Assembly: GCA_900544995.1 (NCBI GenBank)
Contig: UQXC01000002.1
Coordinates: 1 to 64,000, forward strand
DNA: 64,000 nt
From: an uncultured Collinsella sp.
Lineage (GTDB): Bacteria > Actinomycetota > Coriobacteriia > Coriobacteriales > Coriobacteriaceae
Direction of reading: 5' to 3'
Part shown: positions 53,082 through 62,199 of the stretch, piece after piece
Position numbering within the stretch: the stretch's first letter is position 1
Layout: each line of letters starts with the position of its first letter
Notes under the pieces: generated by a model
What the model was told of the DNA's origin: nothing
Seen by the model: only the letters and a program-made list of their open reading frames with translations
The model's database searches: none
Translations under genes and position numbers: made by a program

Positions 53082-53953
53082 TTTTGTTGGGCTCGACGGG
53101 CGGCTCGGCGGGCACGGGCTTCTTGGATTTCCTCCAAGTGACTAATGATCTCGGAGGCGCTCTCCTCGATCGCTTTGCCGTCGGTACGCACTACAAAGCA
53201 GCCCAGGCGCTTCATGAGGGCGCGAGCTTCCTCGAGCTCGCTGCGCACGCTCTCGGGCTCGGCATAGGAGCCGGCGACGGCACGGGTGTAGTCGTCGCCC
53301 AAGCGGCTATCGCGAATCTCGGAAATAACGTCGACGGTCGAAATCAGGCCAAACAAACGCATCGGGTCGACCTCGTAAATCGACTTGGGCGGCTCCATGC
53401 CATGGGCCAAAGGAACATTGGCAACCTTATAACCCTGATAGGCCAAATACATCGACAGCGGCGTCTTGGACGTGCGCGATACGCCCAGCAGCACGATATC
53501 GGCCCCCGAAAGGTCGTCGCAGCCGCGTCCATCATCGTGCTCAACGAAATACTCCATGGCCTCGATACGATGAAAATAGCGGTCATCGGTCCTGTGAATC
53601 ACGCCCGCGACGCCCTTGGGCGACACACCGATAAGCGACGACAGCACGGCGAGCGTCGGACCGATCAGGTCGACCGAGCGAATATGCAACATACCCAGGT
53701 AATCGAGCACACGGGCGCGAAGCGCCGGATCGACAATGGTATGGAACACGGCGATATCGCGATGGTCCGCATCGACACGCGGACCCACAAACGACTTGAC
53801 CTGCTCCACAGAGTTCACCTTGGGCAGGCGCAAGAGACGAAAAGCCCCTTCATCAAATTGCCCGGACGCCGCAAGCACCACCTCACAAGCGGTATCGCCG
53901 AGAGAGTCGGAGATAACGATAACGGTGGGACGAACGGCGACCGGGCAATCCAT
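53078..53953 (-). CDS. ppsR: PPDK regulatory protein (kinase/pyrophosphorylase)
   Basis: This 291-residue DUF299 protein switches pyruvate phosphate dikinase off and on by ADP-dependent phosphorylation and Pi-dependent dephosphorylation. The P-loop GVSRTSKTPLSMYLA and the N-terminal VIVISDSLGDTACEVV are family marks. ppdK directly downstream gives the target. The C-terminus is Ala/Arg-rich. Its TAG stop is formed by the GTAG end of the adjacent repeat. It follows glyS by 34 nt. Confidence 0.93.
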   Translation of the reverse strand: MDCPVAVRPTVIVISDSLGDTACEVVLAASGQFDEGAFRLLRLPKVNSVEQVKSFVGPRVDADHRDIAVFHTIVDPALRARVLDYLGMLHIRSVDLIGPTLAVLSSLIGVSPKGVAGVIHRTDDRYFHRIEAMEYFVEHDDGRGCDDLSGADIVLLGVSRTSKTPLSMYLAYQGYKVANVPLAHGMEPPKSIYEVDPMRLFGLISTVDVISEIRDSRLGDDYTRAVAGSYAEPESVRSELEEARALMKRLGCFVVRTDGKAIEESASEIISHLEEIQEARARRAARRAQQK

Positions 53954-53987
53954 GCGGGGCTCCTTTTGCGCTTACGCGCAGGCTGGC

Positions 53988-56084
53988 TTACTTTTTGCGG
54001 GCAAGCTCACCGATGTTGGCGATGCCGGAGAAAACGGCCTCGAAGCGGTTGAGCAGCTTAAGGCGATTATCGCGAAGCTGCTCGTCCTTGTCCATGACCA
54101 TAACCTCGTCGAAGAAGCGGTCGATGGGGGCACGCAGGGCGGCGAGGGCGGCAAATGCGGCCGGGTAATCCTCGGCAGCAAGGGCGGCATCGACAGCGGT
54201 CTGGGCAGCCTCGGAGGCGTCGGCAAGCGCAAGCTCGACCTCGCCCATCAGGCTGCGGTCGTACTCCGCACCCAGCTCGGGCTTGGAGATGTGCGCGGCG
54301 CGGGCATAGGCGGTAGCCAGGTTATCGAACGTCTCAGCGTCGTTCTTGCGGGCCTCGTCGAGGGCGGCGCAGCGGGCGAAGAAGACGGACGGAGCGATGA
54401 TGTGCACCGCGGAGACGGCGGCAACGGTATCGGCCGGGATCTTTTCGTCACGGGCCATGCTCACCAGGCGGCCATGGAAGAAGTCGCGAACCTGCTGGGC
54501 GACCTCGGCGGCGTCGAACTCAATGCCCTGCTCACTGTAGAGCTCGAGGGCGAAGTCGATGAGCGACGTGGGGTCAATCGGCAGGCGGTCGCGCAGAATG
54601 TTGATGATGCCGATAGCGGCACGACGCAGCGCGTAGGGGTCGGAGGAGCCGGTCGGGGGCTCGCCGATGGCAAAGATACCGGCGATGGTATCGAGCTTGT
54701 CGGCGCAGGCCACGATGCAGCCAGCGGTGCCCTCGGGCAGCTCGTCACCGGCAAAGCGGGGACGATAATGATCGCGAATGGCGTGGGCGACCTCGTCGTT
54801 CTCCCCCATCGCGGTCGCGTAATAACCGCCCATCACGCCCTGCTGGCTCGTGAACTCGACGACGGCGTTGGACACCAGGTCTGCCTTGCACAGGTGCGCG
54901 GCGCGAGCAGCGTCGGCGGCGAGGTGGGCACCAAGATGGGCCTCACGGGCAATAGCGAGCGCGAGCTGCTCAATGCGCTCGGACTTGGCGAGCACGCTAC
55001 CGAGCTTCTCCTGGAAGGCAACCTTGGCCAAACGCTCACGGAACTCGTCGAGGGAGATCTTCAGGTCCTCCTCATAGAAGAACTTAGCGTCGTCCAGACG
55101 GGCGCGAACGACGCGCTCGTTGCCGTCGATCACGCGCTCGGCATTCTCGGGCTTGCTGTTGGAAACGACCACGAATTCACGCGTGAGCTTGCCCTCGCCG
55201 TCATAGATCGGGAAGTAGCGCTGGTTGGTGAGCATGGACTCGCAGATGATCTCGTGCGGGACCTTGAGGAACTCCTCGTCGAAGGTGCCGACGAGCACCG
55301 TCGGCCACTCGCAGAGGTTGATGACCTCCTCAAAGACCTTCTTAGGCGTATCGACATGGCAGCCGGGGCGAGCGGCCTCGACCTCGGCGATACCGGCAAG
55401 GATGGCCTCGCGACGGCGCTCGGCAGAAAGCACGCCGGCGTCCTCGAGCACCTGCTCGTAAACAGCGGGGCTGGCAACCACGTGGTCGCCAGGGCCAAGT
55501 ACGCGATGACCGCGCGTGGTGTTGCCGCTCGTCACGTCGGCAAACGACACGGGAACAACATCCTCGCCCAAAAGGCAGCAGATCCAGCGGACCGGACGAA
55601 CAAAGGTCGCATGCTCATGGCCCCAGCGCTGACTACGGTAGTTGGGCCACTGCAGGCCGGCGGTGGTCTTCTCGCACAGAGCGGTCAGGATCGGAGTAGC
55701 CGGTGCGGAGGGAATGTTCTTCTCGGCGAACACATACTCGCGACCGTCGGTGTCCTCGCGACGGACCAGGTCCTCGGCAGCCACACCGCACTTGCGGGCG
55801 AAGCCCTGGGCGGCCTTGGTGGCGTTACCGTCAGCGTCGAAGGCAATGTTGGCCGCGGGGCCACGCTTGACCTCGTGAACCTCATCGGTCGCGGTGGCGA
55901 CGTCGGCAACGAGTGCAGCCAGACGACGCGGGCTCGAGATCACGCGGACCTCGCCGTGGGCCAGACCGGCCTCGTCGAGACCCTTGGCGATCATGGTGCC
56001 AAGCTGCTTGACGGCATTGTTCAGCGGCGCGGAGGGCATTTCCTCCGTACCGATCTCAAACAGGAAATCCTTAGCGTCTGCCAT
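53988..56084 (-). CDS. glyS: glycyl-tRNA synthetase beta subunit
   Basis: This 698-residue subunit is needed for tRNA binding and catalysis in the tetrameric enzyme. FLFEIGTEEMPSAPL opens the protein. WPNYRSQRWGHEHATFVRPVRW and GVMGGYYATAMGE are hallmarks, and a C-terminal anticodon-binding region follows. The ATG at 56084 lies 3 nt beyond glyQ. Confidence 0.97.
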   Translation of the reverse strand: MADAKDFLFEIGTEEMPSAPLNNAVKQLGTMIAKGLDEAGLAHGEVRVISSPRRLAALVADVATATDEVHEVKRGPAANIAFDADGNATKAAQGFARKCGVAAEDLVRREDTDGREYVFAEKNIPSAPATPILTALCEKTTAGLQWPNYRSQRWGHEHATFVRPVRWICCLLGEDVVPVSFADVTSGNTTRGHRVLGPGDHVVASPAVYEQVLEDAGVLSAERRREAILAGIAEVEAARPGCHVDTPKKVFEEVINLCEWPTVLVGTFDEEFLKVPHEIICESMLTNQRYFPIYDGEGKLTREFVVVSNSKPENAERVIDGNERVVRARLDDAKFFYEEDLKISLDEFRERLAKVAFQEKLGSVLAKSERIEQLALAIAREAHLGAHLAADAARAAHLCKADLVSNAVVEFTSQQGVMGGYYATAMGENDEVAHAIRDHYRPRFAGDELPEGTAGCIVACADKLDTIAGIFAIGEPPTGSSDPYALRRAAIGIINILRDRLPIDPTSLIDFALELYSEQGIEFDAAEVAQQVRDFFHGRLVSMARDEKIPADTVAAVSAVHIIAPSVFFARCAALDEARKNDAETFDNLATAYARAAHISKPELGAEYDRSLMGEVELALADASEAAQTAVDAALAAEDYPAAFAALAALRAPIDRFFDEVMVMDKDEQLRDNRLKLLNRFEAVFSGIANIGELARKK

Positions 56085-56087
56085 GGC

Positions 56088-56999
56088 TTACGCCACCTCG
56101 CCTTCCTGGTAGGCATTCTCGTTGACTCCGGCGACCTCGGCCATATAGGCCTCGCAGCACGCCTTGGCGACGGCGCGGACGCGCAGGATGTAGTTGGCAC
56201 GCTCGACCGCGGACAGGGCGCCGCGGGCATCGAGCAGGTTGAAAGCGTGGCTGCACTTCATGACGCAGTCGTAAGCAGGCAGCGGCAGCTTGCGCTCCAG
56301 ACAGGAATGGCACTCGGCCTCGTAGTCGTCAAACTTCTGACGCATCATCTCGACGTTGGCGACCTCAAAGTTATAGGCACTGAACTCGCGCTCGTTCTCG
56401 AGGAACACGTCGCCATAGGTCATGGGCGTTCCGTCGGGCAGATAGCTCCACACCAGGTCGTAGACGGAGTTGACGCCCTGGGCGTACATGGCAATACGCT
56501 CCAGGCCGTAGGTGATCTCGACGGGCACGGGGTCGACCTCGATGCCGCCCACCTGCTGGAAGTACGTAAACTGCGTGACCTCCATGCCGTTGAGCCAGAC
56601 CTCCCAGCCAAGGCCCCAGGCGCCGAGCGTCGGGCTCTCCCAGTCGTCCTCGACAAAGCGGACGTCATGGTCGTTGGGGTCCAGACCGATAGCGGCAAGA
56701 GACCCCAGGTAAAGCTCCTGGGCGTTGACCGGTGAGGGCTTGATGAGCACCTGGAACTGATAGTAGTGCTGCATGCGGTTGGGGTTCTCGCCGTAGCGGC
56801 CGTCGGCGGGACGGCGGCAAGGCTGCGCATAGCAGGTGCGCCACTCGGCGGGACCGAGCGAGCGCAGCGTGGTCGCGGTATGGAAGGTACCGGCACCGAC
56901 CTCGGAGTCATAGGGCTGCATAATGACGCAGCCCTGCTCGCCCCAGTACTGCTGGAGGCGCAGGATGATGTCTTGGAAGGAAAGCGATGAAGCGTTCAT
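56088..56999 (-). CDS. glyQ: glycyl-tRNA synthetase alpha subunit
   Basis: This 303-residue class II catalytic subunit has [40 protein letters not shown] at the N-terminus and [22 protein letters not shown] for substrate binding. The two-subunit form is the eubacterial type. The ATG is at 56999. It heads glyQ-glyS-ppsR. Confidence 0.98.
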   Translation of the reverse strand: MNASSLSFQDIILRLQQYWGEQGCVIMQPYDSEVGAGTFHTATTLRSLGPAEWRTCYAQPCRRPADGRYGENPNRMQHYYQFQVLIKPSPVNAQELYLGSLAAIGLDPNDHDVRFVEDDWESPTLGAWGLGWEVWLNGMEVTQFTYFQQVGGIEVDPVPVEITYGLERIAMYAQGVNSVYDLVWSYLPDGTPMTYGDVFLENEREFSAYNFEVANVEMMRQKFDDYEAECHSCLERKLPLPAYDCVMKCSHAFNLLDARGALSAVERANYILRVRAVAKACCEAYMAEVAGVNENAYQEGEVA

Positions 57000-57058
57000 G
57001 CCTCTAATATCCCCTCGTCGAAACGATTACACGGTTAGGTACTGTACTATAGCGGTTT

Positions 57059-57622
57059 TTAGTCGATAGCGCCGATGCGGTTGAGCGGCCAGTAGCGAAC
57101 GAGTGCCACAGCGATCAAATCAGAGCGATCGACGGGACCAAAGTAGCGTGAGTCGGCAGAGTTTTCGCGGTTGTCGCCCATCACCCACACGCACCCGTCG
57201 GGAACGGTGTAGGGATAGCTTACCTGAGTGCCGGGTGCTTGGACCGAAAGTGGCCAGCTCATGCCCGTCGTATAGTCCTCGTCGAGCGCTTGGCCGTCAA
57301 CGACCACCTTGCCATCCTGCAGGTCGACCGTCTGGCCGGCCGTGGCAATAACACGCTTGACAAGAACATCATGCTCGGAGGTGCCATCGGGGTTGTGAAA
57401 CACAACGATATCGCCCTGCTTGACGGGCTGACCGAGCTCGAGGCTCACCTTTTGCGCCAGAATCTGGTCGCCAATCTCGATCGTGGACTCCATGGAACCG
57501 GTGGGCACCACAAAGGGCTCGACCACAAACGAGCGAATCAGGAGGGTGGCGACCAGTGCGATCGCGATGACCGCGATCCACTCAAAAGTGCCCCTCAACG
57601 CGGAATGTTGCGTAGGAACCAT
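57059..57622 (-). CDS. lepB: signal peptidase I
   Basis: This 187-residue membrane protease removes signal peptides from exported proteins. A single N-terminal membrane helix (WIAVIAIALVATLLIRSFV) precedes the catalytic serine in VPTGSMESTIEIGD, and the lysine is in VLVKRVIATAGQ. GDNRENSADSRYFGPV is the third box. The ATG at 57622 has GAGGAG five bases upstream. It overlaps the region of the trmD stop. Confidence 0.96.
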   Translation of the reverse strand: MVPTQHSALRGTFEWIAVIAIALVATLLIRSFVVEPFVVPTGSMESTIEIGDQILAQKVSLELGQPVKQGDIVVFHNPDGTSEHDVLVKRVIATAGQTVDLQDGKVVVDGQALDEDYTTGMSWPLSVQAPGTQVSYPYTVPDGCVWVMGDNRENSADSRYFGPVDRSDLIAVALVRYWPLNRIGAID

Positions 57623-57624
57623 AC

Positions 57625-58383
57625 TCACTCCTCGCTCTGCGAATACGAAGCGTCAAGAATCTCCTGCGCGTAAGCGCGCTCCTCGGGCGTGAGCCGCGCA
57701 GTCTCGATCAGGTCGGGACGCCAGCGGCAGGTGCGCTCGATGGCGTTCTTGCGACGCCAGGCATCGACCTTGGCGTGATCGCCGCTCACAAGCACCGGAG
57801 GCACGCCCTCGCCGTTGAACTCGGCAGGACGGGTGTACTGCGCGTACTCGAGCAGGCCTCCGTCCTCGGCGGTCGAGAACGACTCGTCGACGTTGCTCAT
57901 TTCGTCACCAAGGGCGCCGGGAATGAGGCGTACGACAGCATCGGCAACGACCATAGCGGGAAGTTCGCCACCCGTGAGCACGTAGTCGCCGATCGACAGA
58001 CGCTCATCGGCATACGCATACGCGCGCTCGTCGACGCCCTCGTAGCGACTGCACACAAACAGCAGGCGCTCACTTTTGAGCAGGCGCTCGGCCACATGCT
58101 GCGTAAAGGGCTCGCCACAGGGGGTAAAGAACACAACCGTGGGCTTGGGACCCTCTGCGCTAATGGCCTCGATGGCCTCTGCGATAGGCTCGACCTTCAT
58201 GAGCATGCCCTGCCCGCCGCCGTACGGCTCGTCATCGACGGTACGATGGCGGTCGTGCGTCCAGTCGCGCAGGTTATACGCCTTAAAACCAAAAAGGCCG
58301 GCCTTGCGGGCGCGGCCCAAAATCGATGTGGACATGACGGGCTCAAACATCTCGGGAAAGACCGAAAGGGTCTCAATCAGCAT
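57625..58383 (-). CDS. trmD: tRNA (guanine-N1-)-methyltransferase TrmD
   Basis: This 252-residue knotted methyltransferase makes m1G37 to prevent frameshifting. LSVFPEMFEPVMSTSILGRARKAGLF, RYEGVDERA and SIGDYVLTGGELPAM form the AdoMet knot. The ATG at 58383 lies 10 nt after rimM. The rpsP-khpA-rimM-trmD run is standard. Confidence 0.97.
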   Translation of the reverse strand: MLIETLSVFPEMFEPVMSTSILGRARKAGLFGFKAYNLRDWTHDRHRTVDDEPYGGGQGMLMKVEPIAEAIEAISAEGPKPTVVFFTPCGEPFTQHVAERLLKSERLLFVCSRYEGVDERAYAYADERLSIGDYVLTGGELPAMVVADAVVRLIPGALGDEMSNVDESFSTAEDGGLLEYAQYTRPAEFNGEGVPPVLVSGDHAKVDAWRRKNAIERTCRWRPDLIETARLTPEERAYAQEILDASYSQSEE

Positions 58384-58393
58384 GTTGTCCTCC

Positions 58394-58915
58394 CTACTTG
58401 TCCATATCGATCAGGCCGTCCATAACATGGACGGAAATTGTTCCTGTGTCGGGAAGATCGAGCACAACCTGCTCGATCACGGGAATCAGTACCTCGCCGT
58501 ACCGATCGCCCTCGACAACCCAAACATCGTTAGCGGGCGTCGACATGATCTCGACGATCGTGCCGAGCGATCCGAAGCGCTCGTCGACCACCTCACGACC
58601 CAACAGGTCGGTATAGGCAGCGTCGAGCGAATCGAGCTCAAAGTCGTCACGATTTGCCAGCACGTAGCATCCCGTGATGCCCTCGGCAGCCGTCAAGTCG
58701 TCAATGCCCTCAAACGAGACCAGATCGCCATCGCCCGTATCGGTGACGGACACGACCGTGCAAAAGCGGTCGCGCTTGAGCGCCGGCGGCGTCAGGGCGA
58801 CGCGCATACCCGGCTCTAATACAGAAGGAAGCCCCCGCAGCGGCTGCGCGAGGACCTCCCCCTTCCTTCCGTGCGGCTTGACCACACGGGCGATGTTTTT
58901 GTACTGGGACCTCAA
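58394..58915 (-). CDS. rimM: ribosome maturation factor RimM
   Basis: This 173-residue 16S processing factor binds S19. ARVVKPHGRKGEVLAQPL is the N-terminal signature. The PRC-barrel C-terminal half contains LLGREVVDERFGSLGTIVEI and VLIPVIEQVVLDL. The start is TTG at 58915, the only standard codon close to the conserved N-terminus, and the ribosome-binding site is weak. Confidence 0.93.
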   Translation of the reverse strand: MRSQYKNIARVVKPHGRKGEVLAQPLRGLPSVLEPGMRVALTPPALKRDRFCTVVSVTDTGDGDLVSFEGIDDLTAAEGITGCYVLANRDDFELDSLDAAYTDLLGREVVDERFGSLGTIVEIMSTPANDVWVVEGDRYGEVLIPVIEQVVLDLPDTGTISVHVMDGLIDMDK

Positions 58916-58919
58916 AGTC

Positions 58920-59204
58920 CTAGCCCAGAACCTCTACCTCGACAGCAGTGTCGAGGCGAGCGGCCAGTGCACGGGCGAGCGTGCGAATGGCCTTGATGGT
59001 ACGGCCACGACGGCCGATGACCTTAGCGACGTCATCCTCGGCGACCGAAACCTCAATCGTAGAGGCGTCGTCACCATCGATGACCTCAAGGCTCACGGAA
59101 TCCGGGTCGTCGACGATCTGAACAACGAGATATTCGACGAGATCGGCGATGCGATCTGAGAGCATTGCCTCACCCTCGAGCTGTGCAGCGTCAACCTCAG
59201 GCAC
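58920..59204 (-). CDS. khpA: KH-domain RNA-binding protein (KhpA/YlqC)
   Basis: This 94-residue single KH protein has the core VAEDDVAKVIGRRGRTIKAIRTLARALA, with the GxxG loop as GRRG. KhpA works with KhpB/EloR in regulating cell elongation and small RNAs in other Gram-positives. The start is GTG at 59204, with GAGGAG six bases upstream spanning the rpsP stop. Confidence 0.92.
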   Translation of the reverse strand: MPEVDAAQLEGEAMLSDRIADLVEYLVVQIVDDPDSVSLEVIDGDDASTIEVSVAEDDVAKVIGRRGRTIKAIRTLARALAARLDTAVEVEVLG

Positions 59205-59207
59205 GAT

Positions 59208-59549
59208 TTACTCCTCGGCGCCCTCAGCGGCCTCAGCGGCAGCCTTAGCGGCCTCGGCCTCTTTGGCGAGCTGCTTCTTGGACTTCTTGACGACGGTCTC
59301 GGTCTTCTCGCCCTCGTTGGCGGCCTTGACCAGAGCGGCGACGGCGTCGGTGAGCTGAGCGCCCTTGGACTGCCAGTCGGCGATCTTCTCGAGGTCGAGG
59401 TTGATGGTCTTGGGGGCGGTCATCGGGTTGTAGCGGCCAACCTCCTCGATGATACGACCGTCACGCGGGGCGCGGGAATCGGCGACGACGACACGGTAGT
59501 ACGGACGCTTCTTAGCGCCGTGACGAGCAAGGCGAATCTTGACTGCCAA
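59208..59549 (-). CDS. rpsP: 30S ribosomal protein S16
   Basis: This 113-residue S16 has [42 protein letters not shown] 35-residue Lys/Ala/Glu-rich C-terminal extension exceeds the usual 80-90 residue length, as in other actinobacteria. The start is TTG at 59549, six bases after GGAGGAG, an unusual choice for a ribosomal protein gene. Confidence 0.96.
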   Translation of the reverse strand: MAVKIRLARHGAKKRPYYRVVVADSRAPRDGRIIEEVGRYNPMTAPKTINLDLEKIADWQSKGAQLTDAVAALVKAANEGEKTETVVKKSKKQLAKEAEAAKAAAEAAEGAEE

Positions 59550-59678
59550 AGGAAACTCCTCCAACCAAGCAGCTTTAGGCTGCAACTACAAACAAACAGT
59601 TGAACATAATACGCCATCGACGCGGGCAGGTGAAGTCCGTGAGACCAACTTCTTCGGTGTAGTCGAGGGCAAATCCAT

Positions 59679-59706
59679 ATCTTAGACAAGAATTCGGGAT
59701 TTGCAA
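59679..59706 (-). promoter_or_regulatory. promoter of the rpsP operon
   Basis: On the minus strand TTGCAA (59701-59706) and TAAGAT (59679-59684) are 16 nt apart, giving a leader of about 120 nt. Confidence 0.6.
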
Positions 59707-59738
59707 GCACATACACGCACCCCACATGAGCTGCGCGG

Positions 59739-59744
59739 TATACT
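59739..59744 (+). promoter_or_regulatory. -10 of dinB, leaderless
   Basis: TATACT ends six bases before the dinB ATG, so transcription should start at or next to the A of the ATG. No ribosome-binding site precedes it. Confidence 0.55.
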
Positions 59745-59750
59745 CATGAC

Positions 59751-61004
59751 ATGGAAAGACGCGAACATACATACGGTTATGAGGATGCCACGGGCGTCAC
59801 GCCGCCTCCCTGGACGGGTCCGGCGGTGGGCCTGATGGACCTCGATGCGTTTTTTGCGAGCGTGGAAATGCTCGATCATCCCGAATGGCGCGGCAAGCCG
59901 CTCATCGTGGGTGGCGATGCCGATTCTCGCGGCGTTGTGTCCACCTGCTCATACGAGGCGCGTCGCTTTGGCGTGCACTCCGCCATGCCCTCGGCGGAGG
60001 CGCAGCGCCTCTGTCCGCAGGCCATTTGGACGCACGGGCATTTCGATCGCTACCACGAGGTCAGCGCACAGGTCATGGCGATTCTTGCCGAGGAGACGCC
60101 GCGCGTTGAGCGCGTATCCATCGACGAAGCCTTTATCGATATCACACCGGGTCGCTTTGCGCCCGAAGACCCGCTGCTGGTTGCGCGGCGTATAAGCGAC
60201 CGCGTGGCAGCGCTGGGAGTGACGTGCTCCATTGGCGTGGGCTGCAACAAGACGGTCGCAAAGATCGCAAGCGAGCGGGATAAGCCGTTTGGGTTGACCA
60301 TCGTGCGCCCCGGAACCGAGCAGCGCTTTTTGGCCGCACTGCCGGTATCTGCCATGAGCGGCATCGGGCGCTCGGCCGAGGAGCGACTGCGCCGCATGCG
60401 CATCTACACCCTCGGAGAGCTATCACGTGCACCGGAATCCACCTTGGCCTCTATTTTTGGCGTCAATGGCGAACGTATGCGCCAGCGTGCGCTAGGACTC
60501 GAAATCTCCGAAGTCACGAGTCTCGATGAAGAGCGCGAGGTTAAATCGGTGAGCAACGAGCGCACCTTTGCTAAAGATTTGACTGAGCGTGGGGATATTG
60601 AGGCGGCTATTGCCCTACTGGGTGAGTCCGTCGGACGACGCTTACGTCGCCAGGGACTGACGGGCGCCACGGTGACGCTCAAGCTTAAATATTCGTATGG
60701 CAGCGGACGCTCGGCGCAGCGGCGGCTTCCACACCCCACCGATGATGAGAATATCTTTGTTGCCGTAGCACTCGAACTGCTCGACAACATCTGGCAGGAA
60801 GGCATGCATGTTCGCTTAGCGGGCATCGGCATGAGCGACTTCGACCACCAAGGCGGGATCCAAACCGACCTGTTCTGCGAAGTCGATGACCGCGGGGCCC
60901 AATCCAGCGACCGACGCGACCTCTCGGTCGCTATCGACGCCGTCCGAGACAAGTTCGGCGACACCGCCCTATCCTTCGGCCGCCAATCCCGCTTCAATAA
61001 CTAG
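59751..61004 (+). CDS. dinB: DNA polymerase IV
   Basis: This 417-residue Y-family translesion polymerase has GLMDLDAFFASVEML with the first catalytic aspartate and RVSIDEAFIDIT with the Asp-Glu pair. A C-terminal little-finger domain (SVSNERTFAKDL) follows. The beta-clamp motif is probably QTDLFCEVD. The ATG at 59751 gives MERREHTYGYEDATG, longer than usual by about 25 residues. A promoter -10 lies immediately upstream. Confidence 0.96.
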   Translation: MERREHTYGYEDATGVTPPPWTGPAVGLMDLDAFFASVEMLDHPEWRGKPLIVGGDADSRGVVSTCSYEARRFGVHSAMPSAEAQRLCPQAIWTHGHFDRYHEVSAQVMAILAEETPRVERVSIDEAFIDITPGRFAPEDPLLVARRISDRVAALGVTCSIGVGCNKTVAKIASERDKPFGLTIVRPGTEQRFLAALPVSAMSGIGRSAEERLRRMRIYTLGELSRAPESTLASIFGVNGERMRQRALGLEISEVTSLDEEREVKSVSNERTFAKDLTERGDIEAAIALLGESVGRRLRRQGLTGATVTLKLKYSYGSGRSAQRRLPHPTDDENIFVAVALELLDNIWQEGMHVRLAGIGMSDFDHQGGIQTDLFCEVDDRGAQSSDRRDLSVAIDAVRDKFGDTALSFGRQSRFNN

Positions 61005-61050
61005 TCTTTTTTGGACGGGGGGGTTGCTGCCTTCCGTCCGACACGGCATT

Positions 61051-61173
61051 GGTAGTCAATTTGGGACGGGGCTATTTTAGCTACCCCTATATATCGGTTG
61101 AGATTCATTCGGCCTAATTCATTCACCGTCAGCCAAAGGGTAGCTAAAATAGCCCCGTCCCAAATTGACTACC
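61051..61173. repeat. perfect 36-bp inverted repeats beside RAYT2
   Basis: Arms at 61051-61086 and 61138-61173 are perfect inverted copies around a 51-nt AT-richer spacer. They share TTTGGGACGGGGCT and the GTAG end with the repeats at 52974-53081 and 62076-62108. Folded, they could form a very strong hairpin ending both dinB and RAYT2 transcripts. Confidence 0.9.
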
Positions 61174-61224
61174 CCGGATGCCCGGTTTGGCGAGCGTAGC
61201 AAGAATTACCTCGCCTGAAATGAG

Positions 61225-61974
61225 CTACTTTTCAACTTTGACTTTTTGAATCGTGCAGTGGCCGATGCCCGTGAGGCGCACGATCTGCTTGATCGAAAAG
61301 CCCTCGCTTTTGAGCTTACGGATACAGTCATCACGCACGCCCTTGGGCAGAGCGTTGAGATGGTGAGGCTCGTATGGTTTGAGCAACGCCTGCGCAAACT
61401 CAAGCGCGTCAGCATCACTCACATGAGCGCCATAACGGAAGCAATAGCCATTGGGCTCGCCCGAGGTGCTAAATGCAAAAAATCTCTGGGAATTCCCGAG
61501 CAACCCGAGCACGCAATCAGTCTTACAAATTCCCGGATAGCCCATATACTCGCTAAAGCTGCTCCAGCGATAGAGCGAAGCAGTGCCAATTCTGGCTTTC
61601 GCAGGGTTATCGTGAATGTAACGAACGCAGTTGAGCAGCTGATCATCATCGAGAATCGGCACACTCTTAAATCGATCCTGGAAAACAGGACCTCTCCTGC
61701 CTGTCTTAGAATTGAAATACATGGCATAAGCCGTCGTAATCGAATGCATGCAATCGCTCAGGTGAGCATGCCCGTCATCTAGCAACAAGTGAATGTGATT
61801 ATCCATAAGGCACCATGCGATGACATCCACTTTGAACTTCTGGCATTTCGAAGCTATCAGTCGAATCAGATAGAGTCGATCGTCAGCATCCTCAAATATC
61901 AGCTGACCACCACAGCCCTTTTGGACGACATGGTAATAGCCGTAAACAGAGATTTCCCGCGCGGTCCGAGTCAT
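61225..61974 (-). CDS. REP-associated tyrosine transposase (RAYT2)
   Basis: This 249-residue Y1/HUH transposase has GYYHVVQKGCGGQLIF, the metal-binding CLMDNHIHLLLDD, and CVRYIHDNPAKARI with the probable catalytic tyrosine. A C-terminal helix-turn-helix (FSIKQIVRLTGIGHCTIQKVK) resembles that of RAYT1. The ATG at 61974 was chosen over one two codons earlier because AGGAGG is better spaced. The gene is visibly more AT-rich than its neighbours. Its TAG stop lies in a REP end remnant. Confidence 0.9.
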   Translation of the reverse strand: MTRTAREISVYGYYHVVQKGCGGQLIFEDADDRLYLIRLIASKCQKFKVDVIAWCLMDNHIHLLLDDGHAHLSDCMHSITTAYAMYFNSKTGRRGPVFQDRFKSVPILDDDQLLNCVRYIHDNPAKARIGTASLYRWSSFSEYMGYPGICKTDCVLGLLGNSQRFFAFSTSGEPNGYCFRYGAHVSDADALEFAQALLKPYEPHHLNALPKGVRDDCIRKLKSEGFSIKQIVRLTGIGHCTIQKVKVEK

Positions 61975-62075
61975 ACGCATCTCCTCCTCTACAGATAACA
62001 AATACGTTACCCGAGTCGGAAAGCTAAATTTCACGCAATGAACCGCAACTCGCTTCTATCGGCGAACGGTAGGTA

Positions 62076-62108
62076 GTAGCTAAAAAAGCCCCGTCCCAAA
62101 TTAGCTAC
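62076..62108. repeat. REP unit upstream of RAYT2
   Basis: A 33-bp unit with terminal GTAGCTAA / TTAGCTAC inverted ends and the AGCCCCGTCCCAAA core. It is identical over this length to the right arm of the ppsR-ppdK pair. Confidence 0.85.
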
Positions 62109-62116
62109 TTTGGGCA

Positions 62117-62158
62117 AAAAGAAAGCCGGGCAGGTGCGGAAAACAGCAACTGCCCGGC
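62117..62158 (-). terminator. terminator after rsfS
   Basis: On the minus strand GCCGGGCAG pairs with CTGCCCGGC and is followed by TTTCTTTTT. It lies between two REP units. Confidence 0.85.
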
Positions 62159-62171
62159 GATATGCGTGAGG

Positions 62172-62199
62172 GTAGCTAACCCCGTCTCAAATGAGCTAC
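62172..62199. repeat. degenerate REP unit abutting rsfS
   Basis: A shortened unit with GTAGCTAA and GAGCTAC ends and a CCCCGTCTCAAA core lies in the same orientation as 62076-62108. Its GTAG shares one base with the rsfS TAG stop, producing TAGTAG. Confidence 0.75.
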
